Notes: generated by a model not told the origin, from the letters alone. Positions 37,033-47,276 are shown, counted from the stretch's first letter. The stretch is DNA of 64,000 bases from Bacillus sp. OV322 (GCF_900112495.1 NZ_FOMA01000001.1:124001-188000), one strand, 5' to 3'. Program-made: numbers and translations.

Positions 37033-38655
37033 ATGATGAATACACCTTTAACCATGCCGCAGATGATGGAAAGGGCAGAGAGGTATTTTCCTTCTAAAGA
37101 GGTGGTTTCAAGGACAGAAAGCGGGACACAAACATTTACATATGCACAGATTGCCCAAAGGACCCGCAGGCTTTCAAGCGTCTTTGAGCGGCTGGGGCTA
37201 AAACAAGGGGAGAGGGTCGGCACTCTTGCGTGGAATCATCATAGACATCTCGAAGCCTATTTTGCCATCCCATGTTACGGAGCAGTCCTGCATACCATCA
37301 ATCTTAGGCTTTCCCCCCAGCATATCTCATTCATCATCAATAACGCCGAGGATCAGCTTCTGCTTATTGATCCAGATGTAATCCCCCTGATTGAAAAAAT
37401 CCAGCATGAGCTGAAAACTGTCCAGGGATATATAATCATGACGGATGCTGAGAATCTTCCGGAGACTAGCCTTTTCCCCGTTTATCATTATGAGAAACTG
37501 CTTGCTGAAGGAGACCCGGAATTTTCTTTCAGGCATGATTTGGATGAAAATTCGCCTGCAGGCATGTGCTATACATCCGCTACAACAGGAAATCCAAAGG
37601 GTGTGCAATATTCGCACCGCGGAATCGTCCTGCACAGCATGGCCCTTGGACTTGCTGACAGTACGGCCATAAGTGAAAGGGATACAGCCATGCCTGTTGT
37701 GCCTATGTTTCATGTGAATGCCTGGGGCCTTCCGTTTGCAGGTGTATGGTTCGGGGCGAAGCTTGTCCTTCCCGGTCCCTACTTCACACCGCAAATTCTT
37801 TGTGAGCTGATTCAATCTGAAAAAGTTACCATCTCTGCAGGTGTGCCTACCATCTGGATGGGCTTATTGAATGAACTGTCTGAAAAGCAATATGATACGA
37901 GCAGCCTGCGGGCAGTTTTATGCGGAGGATCTGCAGCCCCAAAAAGCATGATAGAAACCTTTGAAAAAAAACATGGAATTCCATTTTTGCATGCCTATGG
38001 TATGACAGAAACGAGTCCACTGGTATTTGTTTCTTCGCTTAAAAGCTTCCACGATAACCTGCCGGAAGAAGAACGCTATGAAATCAAGGCAAAGCAGGGA
38101 ATGGCTGTGCCAGGTGTGGAAATAAAAATACTCGGTCAGAATGGTGAAGTGAAGGCGGATGGCCGGGAGATGGGCGAGCTTCTGATCAGGGGCCCCTGGA
38201 TTGCAGATGAGTATTTCCGGGATGAGCGTTCCGGACAGGCGTTTGAGGATGGATGGTTATATACCGGGGATGTTGCCACTATTGACCAGGAAGGTTATGT
38301 GAAGATTGTGGACAGGACAAAGGATCTGATTAAGAGCGGAGGAGAATGGATTTCGTCTGTAGATCTGGAAAACGCACTAATGGCCCATGATGCTGTATTG
38401 GAAGCGGCGGTAATAGCAGTCCCGCATGAAAGATGGCAGGAAAGGCCGGTTGCATGTGTTGTTTTGAAAGATAAATATAAAAATGAGATACCAAAAGAAG
38501 AGATTATTGAATTTCTGAAGCCTCTATTTGCCAAGTGGTGGCTGCCGGATGATGTAATATTTATGGATGAAATACCAAAAACTTCAGTAGGAAAATTTCT
38601 TAAAATGGCGTTAAGGAACTCATTGCAGGACAAATATCTGAATTCGGGAAAATAA
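37033..38655 (+). CDS. Fatty-acid--CoA ligase (ANL superfamily)
   Basis: This adenylate-forming enzyme of about 540 residues activates a fatty acid with ATP and CoA. Motifs are CYTSATTGNPKGVQYSHRG (P-loop, A3), HAYGMTETSP (A5), GWLYTGDVATIDQEGYVKIVDRTKDLIKSGGEW (A7-A8) and the catalytic Lys in KTSVGKFLK (A10). The frame opens at TTG 37027; ATG 37033 with GGGAGG fits best. It precedes an enoyl-CoA hydratase-like gene (yhaR) in the same direction, suggesting acyl-CoA metabolism, though a promoter-like sequence lies between. Chain-length preference is unknown. Confidence 0.9.
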   Translation: MMNTPLTMPQMMERAERYFPSKEVVSRTESGTQTFTYAQIAQRTRRLSSVFERLGLKQGERVGTLAWNHHRHLEAYFAIPCYGAVLHTINLRLSPQHISFIINNAEDQLLLIDPDVIPLIEKIQHELKTVQGYIIMTDAENLPETSLFPVYHYEKLLAEGDPEFSFRHDLDENSPAGMCYTSATTGNPKGVQYSHRGIVLHSMALGLADSTAISERDTAMPVVPMFHVNAWGLPFAGVWFGAKLVLPGPYFTPQILCELIQSEKVTISAGVPTIWMGLLNELSEKQYDTSSLRAVLCGGSAAPKSMIETFEKKHGIPFLHAYGMTETSPLVFVSSLKSFHDNLPEEERYEIKAKQGMAVPGVEIKILGQNGEVKADGREMGELLIRGPWIADEYFRDERSGQAFEDGWLYTGDVATIDQEGYVKIVDRTKDLIKSGGEWISSVDLENALMAHDAVLEAAVIAVPHERWQERPVACVVLKDKYKNEIPKEEIIEFLKPLFAKWWLPDDVIFMDEIPKTSVGKFLKMALRNSLQDKYLNSGK

Positions 38656-38692
38656 CGATAAACCTGCAATTCTGATATTTCTGTTTTTTGCT

Positions 38693-38721
38693 TTTAATTT
38701 GTTTAAGGAAACATGTATAAT
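38693..38721 (+). promoter_or_regulatory. Likely promoter of yhaR
   Basis: A perfect TATAAT (38716-38721) with weak TTTAAT 17 bases upstream lies 33 bases before the yhaR start. Confidence 0.5.
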
Positions 38722-38753
38722 AGACTAATAGTTAACCAAGGAGGCAGGACACA

Positions 38754-39554
38754 TTGGTATATGAAACAACTTCAGCAGAGCAAAAAACGGTATTGGCAGC
38801 ATATTCCGGCCGTACAGCAACAATAGAATTAAACCGTCCGGATGCTATGAATGCAATGAATCTGGAAATGCTTCAGGAACTAGTCAGCATCCTGAAAGAG
38901 ATTACAGTCAATGAAGAGGTCGATATCGTCATTTTGCGCGGTAAAGGGAAAGCGTTTTCAGCTGGTGGAGATATCAAAATGATGCTTTCTGCATCAAATG
39001 AGAATGAGTTCCATTGTGTCATGGATTGCATCAGTGAACTGGTTTCTGTCCTGTATTTCATGCCAAAGCTTGTAATATGTGCGATTCATGGTGCAGCAGC
39101 AGGACTCGGCCTAAGCGTTGCCCTTGCAGCCGATTATATAATTGCTGATCCCGAGAGCAAGATTGCGATGAATTTTATTGGCATCGGACTCATTCCTGAC
39201 GGAGGGGGACATTTCTTTCTTGAACGAAGATTGGGAGAAGTAAAAGCAAAAGAACTGATTTGGGAAGGAAAGGTACTGGATGCCCGCCAGGCCCTCGAAA
39301 AAGGCCTGATCCATGAAGTCGCAGGTGAAACCCTGGACAAAGCAGCAGATAGAAAAAGGCAGGAGTGGCTTGCCAGCCCTATTCAGGCTATGATTAAAAC
39401 AAAAAAAATTCTCAGTGAAAATAACAGGCCAACGCTATTGAAAATCTTAGAACTCGAAAAAAATGCTCAGCTGAAAATGAGAAAAACGAATGACCACAAA
39501 GAAGGCGTCAAGGCATTTCTGGAAAAAAGAAAACCTGTGTTTACAGGGAAATAA
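38754..39554 (+). CDS. yhaR: Enoyl-CoA hydratase/isomerase family protein YhaR
   Basis: This 266-residue crotonase-fold protein shows the oxyanion-hole elements KAFSAGGDIKMM and HGAAAGLGLSVALAADYIIA. In classical hydratases the two catalytic Glu follow; here FIGIGLIPDGGGHFFLERRLG has Asp-Gly in place of the second, so it may be an isomerase or have altered chemistry. The start is TTG 38754 with AAGGAGG upstream. It corresponds to B. subtilis yhaR by position. It is downstream of an acyl-CoA ligase. Confidence 0.85.
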   Translation: MVYETTSAEQKTVLAAYSGRTATIELNRPDAMNAMNLEMLQELVSILKEITVNEEVDIVILRGKGKAFSAGGDIKMMLSASNENEFHCVMDCISELVSVLYFMPKLVICAIHGAAAGLGLSVALAADYIIADPESKIAMNFIGIGLIPDGGGHFFLERRLGEVKAKELIWEGKVLDARQALEKGLIHEVAGETLDKAADRKRQEWLASPIQAMIKTKKILSENNRPTLLKILELEKNAQLKMRKTNDHKEGVKAFLEKRKPVFTGK

Positions 39555-39636
39555 AGATATAAATATTTAAGAGGCGTTTTTTGTTTGCGCTTTCTTTTGC
39601 AAGCGGAATGCCTTTTCAGGATTTCAAAGCGGTATT

Positions 39637-40105
39637 GGAGTAAGTTTTTTGCTCTTATAAGATGTTTCGGCCACAGAAGGCAAAGAGCCGGCTGTGGCCG
39701 AAATCCTATTTGCTTAGGCCCCCAGGACAGGTTCACAAAGACGCCGCAGGACGCGGCATTATTAGTCTTTGATCCTCTGAACAGGCGATTTCGCTTTTTA
39801 TTGAATCCAGCTATAGCGCCTAGCTCGCTGTGCAAAAGATGTTTCGGCCACAGAAGGCAAAGAGCGCCTTCCATGGCCGAAACCCTATTTGCTTAGGCCC
39901 CCAGGAAGGGGGTCACGAAGACGTTGCCGCAGGACGCGGCATTATTAGTCTTTGATCCTCTGAACAGGTGATTTCGCTTTTTATTGAATCCAGCTGCAGC
40001 GCCTAGCCCCTCGAGGTCATAAGTCACCTAAGAATTAAAGGCAAAGAGCGCCTTTTATTCTTAGGCGCCTTATGCTGGTCGAGGCTGAACAGGCGATTTC
40101 GCTTC
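39637..40105 (-). repeat. Dispersed repeat family B, inverted block
   Basis: This run of related modules, inverted relative to 17371-17698, shares CCTATTTGCTTAGGCCCCC, GACGCCGCAGGACGCGGC, AGTCTTTGATCCTC, GCGATTTCGCTT and GCCTAGCCCCTCGAGGTCAT. Two to three copies are nested. Local inverted repeats are frequent. ORFs inside are artefacts. Confidence 0.8.
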
Positions 40106-40108
40106 TTA

Positions 40109-40297
40109 TTACCGGTGGAATAGTATTAGTTTTCCTGTTGGCGAGGTGCAGCGGTGTGTTTGTTCTAAGAGATTTTTTTCTTTTAATAAAGATTCACCTG
40201 TTATTTTTGCCTGCTGATCATTTTCCGCGCTAATGGATTCATCGAGAAGTTTTTCTCCAGAAGCAGCAAATGCCGTTACTTTATAGACTTTGCCCAT
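40109..40297 (-). CDS. yhzD: YhzD-like small protein
   Basis: This 62-residue protein (MGKVYKVTAFAASGEKLLDE...) ends in CTSPTGKLILFHR. The size and place next to yhaQ match B. subtilis yhzD. Three ATG codons are stacked; the third (40297) has AAGGAG at the right distance. The frame is open upstream but without support. No motif indicates a function. Its 3' end abuts the family B block. Confidence 0.75.
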   Translation of the reverse strand: MGKVYKVTAFAASGEKLLDESISAENDQQAKITGESLLKEKNLLEQTHRCTSPTGKLILFHR

Positions 40298-40571
40298 CAT
40301 CATTCTCCTTCTATTTATACTCAAACAAACATAGCTTTTGAACTGTCTTTCAAGTTGTCCCTTATCCCGCTTTAGCAGGCAGCAAAGCCTTCCTGAGGGA
40401 AGTTTCACCTTATCATTATTTTTACATAATATTCAATCTTTTGTAAAGATTTAATCTTTCATAGAATATATATAATTTGTCCTTGAAGCAGCTTGATGAA
40501 TGACCTATGATTAATGAGATTGCTAATTAATTCCAAATAATATTTTGGGGATTAAAGAGGAGGAATGAAAT

Positions 40572-41471
40572 TTGGCATTGCAAATTAATCATGTTACGAA
40601 GCGTTTTGGGGAATTTACAGCAGTTGACTCCCTGGACTTTACAATTCCTGAGAAGGAAATGTTCGGTTTTTTAGGTGCGAATGGAGCAGGGAAGACCACT
40701 ACGTTCCGGATGATCCTTGGACTATTGAACCCGACAGAAGGCCAAATACTATGGAATGGAAATAAAATTGGCTATTCCTCCAGTTCAGCTATAGGCTATT
40801 TGCCGGAAGAGCGGGGACTTTATCCTAAGCTTAAGGTGCGCGATCAGATTGTATACCTCGCAAGGCTGAGAGGGATGAATAAGCATGATGCGCTTACTGA
40901 GCTTGAATATTGGCTAAATCGATTTAAGGTGCCTGAATACCTGGATAAAAAAGTGGAGGATCTTTCCAAGGGTAATCAGCAGAAAATCCAGCTTATTGCT
41001 TCTGTTATACATAAACCGTCATTGCTTATATTAGATGAGCCATTTAGCGGTCTGGATCCAGTGAATGTAGAAATGCTAAAGGAAGCAGTCATTGAGCTTC
41101 GCGACAGAGGAACGACTATTGTATTCTCCAGCCATAGAATGGAGCATGTAGAGGAGATGTGCGAGCACTTGTGTATTATGCATAGGGGAAAACCAGTCGT
41201 CTCAGGAAAACTAAGAGAGATTAAACGGTCCTTTGGCAAAAAGAATGTTGCCATCCATGCAGATTTTGATTTGAGCTTTTTGGACGGCTACGAGGGTGTA
41301 ACAAAAGTGAAGACAGTGACTGAAGGAAGGATTGTGCAGGTTACAGGTGAGGATATTGCCCAAAATATCCTTCAGGATCTTGTTCCCAGGGGATTTGTCA
41401 GGAAATTCGAACTTGAAGAACCTTCCTTAAATGATATTTTCATAGAAAGGGTAGGTGCTGAATATGAATAA
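40572..41471 (+). CDS. yhaQ: ABC exporter ATPase YhaQ (NatA-like)
   Basis: This 299-residue ATPase of an ABC-2 exporter has Walker A GANGAGKTTT (about 36-45), the signature LSKGNQQK, Walker B LLILDEPFSGLDP and the switch His in SSHRMEHVE. A C-terminal extension is like that of NatA. The start is TTG with AGGAGGAATGAAA. It overlaps yhaP by eight bases. Homologues export sodium or antimicrobials; the substrate is not known. Confidence 0.9.
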   Translation: MALQINHVTKRFGEFTAVDSLDFTIPEKEMFGFLGANGAGKTTTFRMILGLLNPTEGQILWNGNKIGYSSSSAIGYLPEERGLYPKLKVRDQIVYLARLRGMNKHDALTELEYWLNRFKVPEYLDKKVEDLSKGNQQKIQLIASVIHKPSLLILDEPFSGLDPVNVEMLKEAVIELRDRGTTIVFSSHRMEHVEEMCEHLCIMHRGKPVVSGKLREIKRSFGKKNVAIHADFDLSFLDGYEGVTKVKTVTEGRIVQVTGEDIAQNILQDLVPRGFVRKFELEEPSLNDIFIERVGAEYE

Positions 41472-42711
41472 ATTCTGGATTGTTTTATTCCATACATACC
41501 TCACGAAGCTAAGAACAAAATCCTTCATAATTTCTACCATTGTAATGCTTCTATTAACCATAGGGCTTACAAATCTTCCAAAATTGCTGGACCTATTCGA
41601 TAAGAAAGACAGCGATGTGATAGGAGTCATCGACCTTAAGGGAAGTTTATATGAACCATTCAAGGCACAGGTTAATACCGTCAATCATGATTTGAAGCTG
41701 AAGGTGATTGAAGATGAGACAAAAGCCAAAAAACTTGTGGCTGATAAAAAACTGACAGGCTTTATCATTCTTGATCAAGATGCTTCAAATATGCCTCAAG
41801 GGTTTTATAAAGCAAATTCACTATCGGATTTATCTATAAGCAATGATCTGGCTTCAGCCCTTACTGGAGTGAAAAGTAACTTGGCAGCAAGGGAATTGAA
41901 GCTTACTCCTCAGCAAATAGCAAATATAAGCTCACCTGCAGGTTTCAAAAAAGCAGCACTGGAGAAAGATGCAAAAACAGAGGAAGAATTGAATCAGGCC
42001 AGGGGGCTTGTGTATATCCTGCTGTTTGTTATTTACTTTAGCGTGCTTATGTACTCGAATATGATTGCAATGGAAGTGGCAACAGAAAAAACATCCAGAG
42101 TCATGGAAATCTTAATATCCAGCGTTTCGCCAGTACAGCAGATGTTTGCGAAAATCATTGGAATTGCCCTGCTGAGCATTACACAGATGATTTTGTTTTT
42201 TGGAGTGGGGTATTTCTTCATCAAACAAAATCTTGGAGATCTTAATGGGGGTTTCTTTTCGTTCTTTGGATTTGGCAGCACAAGTATTTCAACGGTCATA
42301 TACGCTATTATTTTCGTATTGCTTGGGTACTTTCTATATGCCACACTTGCTGCGTTTTTAGGATCAATGGTAAGCAGGATAGAAGATGTCCAGCAAATGA
42401 CATTCCCGATGACCATTCTAGTGGTGATTGCGTTTATGATTGCTATGTCGGGGCTTAGTAATCCATCGGCAAGTTATGTGACCGTTACATCTTTTATACC
42501 ATTTTTCAGCCCGATGATCATGTTTTTGAGGGTGGGAATGATTTCCGTGCCTTTTTGGCAGGTTGCTGTAAGCATTCTTATCCTGATCGTTTCGATTGCC
42601 GTTCTTGCGATTTTTGGAGGACGTGTTTATCGCGGGGGAGTTCTTATGTATGGAAGCTCTAAATCTCTAAAAGATATCAAAAAGGCCATTCAGATAACAA
42701 AAAATACGTAA
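41464..42711 (+). CDS. yhaP: ABC-2 exporter permease YhaP (NatB-like)
   Basis: This 415-residue permease has a first helix near 20-40, a large extracytoplasmic loop (about 45-180), then five or six helices from about 183 to 400, the usual ABC-2/NatB plan. The MEVATEKTSRVMEILISSVSP motif at the second helix is typical. The start is ATG 41464 with AGGTG seven bases upstream, inside the end of yhaQ; GTG 41455 is less likely. It works with YhaQ. Confidence 0.88.
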   Translation: MNKFWIVLFHTYLTKLRTKSFIISTIVMLLLTIGLTNLPKLLDLFDKKDSDVIGVIDLKGSLYEPFKAQVNTVNHDLKLKVIEDETKAKKLVADKKLTGFIILDQDASNMPQGFYKANSLSDLSISNDLASALTGVKSNLAARELKLTPQQIANISSPAGFKKAALEKDAKTEEELNQARGLVYILLFVIYFSVLMYSNMIAMEVATEKTSRVMEILISSVSPVQQMFAKIIGIALLSITQMILFFGVGYFFIKQNLGDLNGGFFSFFGFGSTSISTVIYAIIFVLLGYFLYATLAAFLGSMVSRIEDVQQMTFPMTILVVIAFMIAMSGLSNPSASYVTVTSFIPFFSPMIMFLRVGMISVPFWQVAVSILILIVSIAVLAIFGGRVYRGGVLMYGSSKSLKDIKKAIQITKNT

Positions 42712-42717
42712 GCCAAC

Positions 42718-42747
42718 AAAGGATCACTCCACAGGTGATCCTTTTTT
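42718..42747 (+). terminator. Terminator of yhaQP
   Basis: AAAGGATCAC pairs with GTGATCCTTT around TCCACAG and is followed by T residues. Confidence 0.88.
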
Positions 42748-42847
42748 AGCGAAGAAGAAAGGTTCCTCCCTCACTAATTATTTACGGGAAAGTATGTTCT
42801 GTTTATGCTAAAATGGTTAAAAAGAAATCAGTGAAAGAGGGATGCTC

Positions 42848-44065
42848 ATGGGCAGGATCGTATTTTTGCATGCAGCTGATCTTCACCTGGATAGCCCTTA
42901 TTCAGGCTTGAAAATGCTGCCGGCAGCTATACTTGAAAAAGTAAGAGAAAGTGCTTTTCAGTCGTTTCAAGGAATGATCGATGCCGCGATAAGACATGAG
43001 GCGGAATTTATTTTGCTGGCCGGTGACTTATATGATGGAGAAAATAGAAGTTTACAGACTCAGGTACGGTTCAGGTCTGAGATGGAAAGGCTTAAAAAGG
43101 CTGGGATATCGGCCTATATCATCCATGGGAATCACGATCATTTGGGAGGATCCTGGATACAGGTCGAATATCCGGAAAATGTACATGTTTTTGCAGGCAG
43201 CACGGAAATGAAAATTCATATAACAAAAGACGGCACTGCCGTTTCCATATATGGATGCAGTTACTCCAAACGGCATGTACTGGAAAAACTTGTTAATACA
43301 TACCAGAAAATCCAGGGCGCTGATTATCATATAGGAATGCTGCATGGAAATCTTGAAGGATCAAGCGGGCATAGTCCCTATGCACCATTCAGTTTAACAG
43401 ACCTTGAGGAGAAAGATTTTGATTACTGGGCGCTTGGACACATTCATAAACGGATGGTGATATCAAAAAATCCCTTGGCTATATATCCAGGCAGCATGCA
43501 AGGCAGAAACAGAAAAGAAACGGGTAAGAAGGGCTGTTACCTGATCAGGATGGAGGGCGAAGCAAGATCATATTCCTTTATTGAAACATCTCAATTGAAC
43601 TGGGAGTCTGCTAAGTTTCATATAGGAGAAGATGATAACTTTGATAGTTTATTGAAGTCATGCCGCGCCCACATTGAAGAAAAAAGGTCGGCTGGCAGGA
43701 ACGTGCTGCTGAATTTGGTGCTGGAGCCAGCCTGTACTGCGGCAGAAATCATGTTAAAAGATGAAATTTTGACTGGTCTGACTGACATCTTGCAGGAAGG
43801 CGAAGAAGATATGCAGCCATTCATCTGGACAGCTGGCATACAGGTAAAGGAAACACAGCGTGCGGATTCTTTTTCATTGAATTCTCCTTTTCTTGCAGAG
43901 CTCCTGAAATCAGAACCTGATGAAGACGATTTTGAAAAAGCCCTTGAACAGCTTTTTAAGCATAAGCATGCAAGGCGATATCTGGAATATCCCGATAAAG
44001 AAGAACGGCAAAGCCTGCTGGAGGATTCAAGAAGGCTTCTTCATCAAATATTGTATTCTAAATGA
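42848..44065 (+). CDS. yhaO: DNA repair exonuclease YhaO (SbcD/Mre11-like)
   Basis: This 405-residue metallophosphoesterase of the SbcD/Mre11 class has the metal-binding series LHAADLHLDSPY, LLAGDLYDGEN, IIHGNHDHLGG, GMLHGNLEG and WALGHIHKR, all intact. A C-terminal part of about 150 residues should contact its ATPase partner YhaN, which follows after 12 bases. ATG 42848 has AGAGGG at good spacing; ATG 42842 abuts it. It probably processes DNA ends together with YhaN. Confidence 0.9.
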   Translation: MGRIVFLHAADLHLDSPYSGLKMLPAAILEKVRESAFQSFQGMIDAAIRHEAEFILLAGDLYDGENRSLQTQVRFRSEMERLKKAGISAYIIHGNHDHLGGSWIQVEYPENVHVFAGSTEMKIHITKDGTAVSIYGCSYSKRHVLEKLVNTYQKIQGADYHIGMLHGNLEGSSGHSPYAPFSLTDLEEKDFDYWALGHIHKRMVISKNPLAIYPGSMQGRNRKETGKKGCYLIRMEGEARSYSFIETSQLNWESAKFHIGEDDNFDSLLKSCRAHIEEKRSAGRNVLLNLVLEPACTAAEIMLKDEILTGLTDILQEGEEDMQPFIWTAGIQVKETQRADSFSLNSPFLAELLKSEPDEDDFEKALEQLFKHKHARRYLEYPDKEERQSLLEDSRRLLHQILYSK

Positions 44066-44077
44066 CTTTAAGGGCGT

Positions 44078-47077
44078 GTGAAAATATTGGAGATAAAAGA
44101 ATTACATGTTTATGGGTATGGAAGGCTTGAAAATGTCCGTTTTGAAAACTTGGAACAGCTTCAGATTTTCTATGGTGAAAACGAAACAGGGAAATCCACC
44201 ATAATGTCATTTATCCATAGCATATTATTCGGTTTTCCTACAAGGGTCCAAAATGAGCTTCGCTATGAACCTAAGCTTCATGCGAAATATGGCGGAATGC
44301 TTACGCTTCAAACTAAAGAATATGGAGCAGTCAGAATTGAACGTGTGAAAGGAAAAGCAGCAGGAGATGTTTCCCTTATCTTTGAAGACGGCCAGCAAGG
44401 CGGTGAATCAGAGCTAAGGGACGTTTTGCAGGGAATCGATAAGAACTTCTTTTTATCCGTTTTTTCTTTTAATTTGGACGGCCTTCAAGGCCTTCATACA
44501 CTAACAGAAGGAACAATCGGAAAGTATCTTTTGTCGGCAGGATTAATCGGGAACGACAAGCTGATGGAGGCAGAGGCCAGACTCCAAGGCGAACTGGATG
44601 CAAGATTTAAACCATCAGGCCAAAAGCCCTTTATGAATGTCAGACTTGAAAATCTCAGGCTGCTTCAAACACAGCTTAAGAAGGCAGATGCAGACCAATC
44701 TGAATATGAACAGCTCTTACTCAGGCAAAAAGATGGTACACAGGAACTCGCAGCAGTGCAAAGCGAAATAAAAGCTGAAGAAAACCAGCTGATGCAAATC
44801 GGGGAGTTCCTGAGATTGAAACCGCTCGCAAAAGAAAAGAGATTGTATGAAACCAGATTATCGGAGCTTGGGAATTCCCCGTTTCCGGCCGATGGGCTGA
44901 AGCTGCTGGATCAGTTTAATGGAAGGCTTATGCCTTTGAAAGCTCACATTTCCTCACTTCTTGAAAAAGCCGGGGAAAATCAAAAAAAAGCGGCCGCAAT
45001 GGAAGTCCACCCCTTTTTGAGCAGCAAGCGGACGCATATTGAATTTGATATTCAGTCAGCCTCCCTCCTTGAAAAATTGATTATTGATCAAAATAAAATG
45101 CAGCAGCTGCTTGAACGGAAAGAGGGGGAAGTACAGCGTATGAAAAGAGCTGTATCGCTGCCGCTTCAAGAAGCCGAAATTCTTCAGCTGGATACAAGCA
45201 TTTTTGCCAAAGAACGGATTAAATCCTTAGAAAAAGAAAGACAGCGCCTGAGAAACCAAAAGGAACATCTGGATAGCAGTTATAAGGAAGAAAAGGAGAG
45301 GCTTGAAGCTGCAGAAGACAGGATCAGAGTACTTAAAGAAAGAGCTATGCCTTCAGAAAAAAGAAGAGAGCTGGAAAATGAACACAGAAACATGAATCAA
45401 GATTACCTGGAAGGGCAAAAGACAGTTTTAGATGAACAAATAGCTGATTTGCAGAATAAATACCATGAAGAAGAAGAAGCTGTTAACAGCAAGAAAAGCA
45501 GGACACGCCTTGTCTCCCTCTTTTCATTTATCCTTTTGATTTCCCTTGCACTATACTGCTTTTTCAGGGATTCACTGTTTCCTGCTATATCTTTTGTATT
45601 AATTGGGGTGCTGATCAGCACTTTTCCGTTGATATTCAAAAGTGCCAATAAGCTTTCTGCACTGACAGCCCAGCTGAAAGAAGCTAAAAGGAAAAGGGTG
45701 GAATTCGAAAGAAAATGCACAGGAACAGAAAGTGAAGCAAGGCATCTCACCCGGCTTCTTGATCAGGAGCGGGAGCTGCAAACGCTCCTGGAAGGAGAAA
45801 AGTATTCTTATAGGGAAAGGGAAAAATCATTTGATGAAATTATTAATGAATATGAAAATTGGGAAAGAGATTGGAAGCTCATTTCTGAGAAATTGGGGAG
45901 GTTTGTCAGTCAATGGAATATTCCACAGCAAATTGATTCGATTTCTTTAGATGAAGCATTAAATTCCATTGAACAATTAAAGGATACCATTGAAGAAAAA
46001 GATGCAATACACCGTCAGCTAACGGATATGACGAATGAAATTGAAGCAAGGAAGAAGAGGCTTTTGGAATATGCAGATGCATGCGGGCTTACTCCTGCAA
46101 ATTGGCAGGATGCAATAATTGGGTTAAAACATGCACTGAATGACCATAACGAAAGGACGGGATTGATCAGGCAGCTTCAGACAGAGCACAGTAAGATCAA
46201 TGATGAGCTGGATCTTCTTTACGCCAAGCAGCATTACCTCGAACAGGAAATAAGGAAACTGCTGCAGTCTGCACTGGCAGAGAGTGAAGAAGAATTCAGG
46301 CAAAAAGCAAGCATTGCTCAAGAAATCTCGGAATTGCGAAAAAAGCATGAATGGATATGTATTCAGCTTCAGCAGTCAAATGTGTCTTCAGAGATGCTTG
46401 AAGAATATATGGAACAAGGCATCAGTGTATACAGCCAGGAGGCATTGGAGGCAAAAAGAAAAACAGATCTCAAGAAGCAGTCTCTTCTCCTGGAAACTCT
46501 TTCAGATATTAAGCATAGCATCAGAGTGCTTGAGGAAGGAGGAACATATGAACAGTTGCTTCATAGCTTTCACGAAGAAAAGGAAGCATTCAGAGAAGAG
46601 GCAAGAGTCTGGGCTAAATACGCACTGGCAAAGAGGATGCTTGATGGAACCATTGAAAGCTTTAAAAGAGAGCGGCTTCCTAAAGTGCTGCTGACGGCAG
46701 GAGGATTCCTGGAAATTCTGACAGAAGGTTCTTATGTCAAGCTCATTATGAATGAAAAAGGAGACAATCTGCTGTTAAGAAGATATGATGGCGTGTTGTT
46801 TAAGGCAGAAGAGGTAAGCCGGGGCACGGCCGAAGGAGTGTATATTTCCCTTAGGCTCGCCCTGGCGGAGTATATATTTAGAGAAGATCCTTTTCCCCTT
46901 ATTATAGATGACAGCTTTGTTAATCTTGATGCGAGGAGAACGCGGTCCATGGTGAAGCTGCTCAGGAAAATTTCAGCTGAGCGGCAAATTATCTTCTTCA
47001 CATGCCATGACCATCTGCTTAAGGAATTTGAAAACATTGATATAATTACTTTAACAAAAGAAAAAGCAGTAAATTAA
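44078..47077 (+). CDS. yhaN: SbcC-like ATPase YhaN
   Basis: This 999-residue SMC/Rad50-like ATPase has Walker A YGENETGKSTIMSF (about 28-41) and a C-terminal signature and Walker B (VSRGTAEGVYISLRLALAEY, FPLIIDDSFVNLDARR). Long coiled coils (about 190-470 and 520-880) separate the two. Two hydrophobic segments near 480-520 (SLFSFILLISLALYCFF and a second) replace the zinc hook and suggest membrane attachment, as noted for the YhaN family. The start is GTG with AAGGG. It is coupled to yhaO and the two form a nuclease-ATPase pair. A terminator follows. Confidence 0.9.
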   Translation: MKILEIKELHVYGYGRLENVRFENLEQLQIFYGENETGKSTIMSFIHSILFGFPTRVQNELRYEPKLHAKYGGMLTLQTKEYGAVRIERVKGKAAGDVSLIFEDGQQGGESELRDVLQGIDKNFFLSVFSFNLDGLQGLHTLTEGTIGKYLLSAGLIGNDKLMEAEARLQGELDARFKPSGQKPFMNVRLENLRLLQTQLKKADADQSEYEQLLLRQKDGTQELAAVQSEIKAEENQLMQIGEFLRLKPLAKEKRLYETRLSELGNSPFPADGLKLLDQFNGRLMPLKAHISSLLEKAGENQKKAAAMEVHPFLSSKRTHIEFDIQSASLLEKLIIDQNKMQQLLERKEGEVQRMKRAVSLPLQEAEILQLDTSIFAKERIKSLEKERQRLRNQKEHLDSSYKEEKERLEAAEDRIRVLKERAMPSEKRRELENEHRNMNQDYLEGQKTVLDEQIADLQNKYHEEEEAVNSKKSRTRLVSLFSFILLISLALYCFFRDSLFPAISFVLIGVLISTFPLIFKSANKLSALTAQLKEAKRKRVEFERKCTGTESEARHLTRLLDQERELQTLLEGEKYSYREREKSFDEIINEYENWERDWKLISEKLGRFVSQWNIPQQIDSISLDEALNSIEQLKDTIEEKDAIHRQLTDMTNEIEARKKRLLEYADACGLTPANWQDAIIGLKHALNDHNERTGLIRQLQTEHSKINDELDLLYAKQHYLEQEIRKLLQSALAESEEEFRQKASIAQEISELRKKHEWICIQLQQSNVSSEMLEEYMEQGISVYSQEALEAKRKTDLKKQSLLLETLSDIKHSIRVLEEGGTYEQLLHSFHEEKEAFREEARVWAKYALAKRMLDGTIESFKRERLPKVLLTAGGFLEILTEGSYVKLIMNEKGDNLLLRRYDGVLFKAEEVSRGTAEGVYISLRLALAEYIFREDPFPLIIDDSFVNLDARRTRSMVKLLRKISAERQIIFFTCHDHLLKEFENIDIITLTKEKAVN

Positions 47078-47123
47078 CAAAAAGAAGCCGGAGCAAGCTG
47101 TATCCTTGTTCCGGCTTCTTTTT
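47078..47123 (+). terminator. Terminator of yhaON
   Basis: AAAAAGAAGCCGGAGCAAG pairs with CCTTGTTCCGGCTTCTTTTT with one mismatch region, directly after the yhaN stop. Confidence 0.9.
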
Positions 47124-47276
47124 GGCTTTCAGTGAGTATTTTGAACTATATACAAAACAGAACTTAAAGAATAAACTGTTTTACTAGAATAATTTAAAGA
47201 TTAATCTTAGAATCAAGTTTTAAAAAATTGCCAATAATCATATTATATAGAGATTGACTATTTTGTTGTAAAGAGA

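Noticed and set aside
39467..39896. Overlapping ORFs on both strands in the family B block
   Set aside because: The frames are made of repeat modules and are open by chance.
44078..47077. YhaN/YhaO as a phage-defence nuclease pair
   Set aside because: Order and motifs match the widespread Bacillus yhaON genes; nothing in the context points to a defence island.
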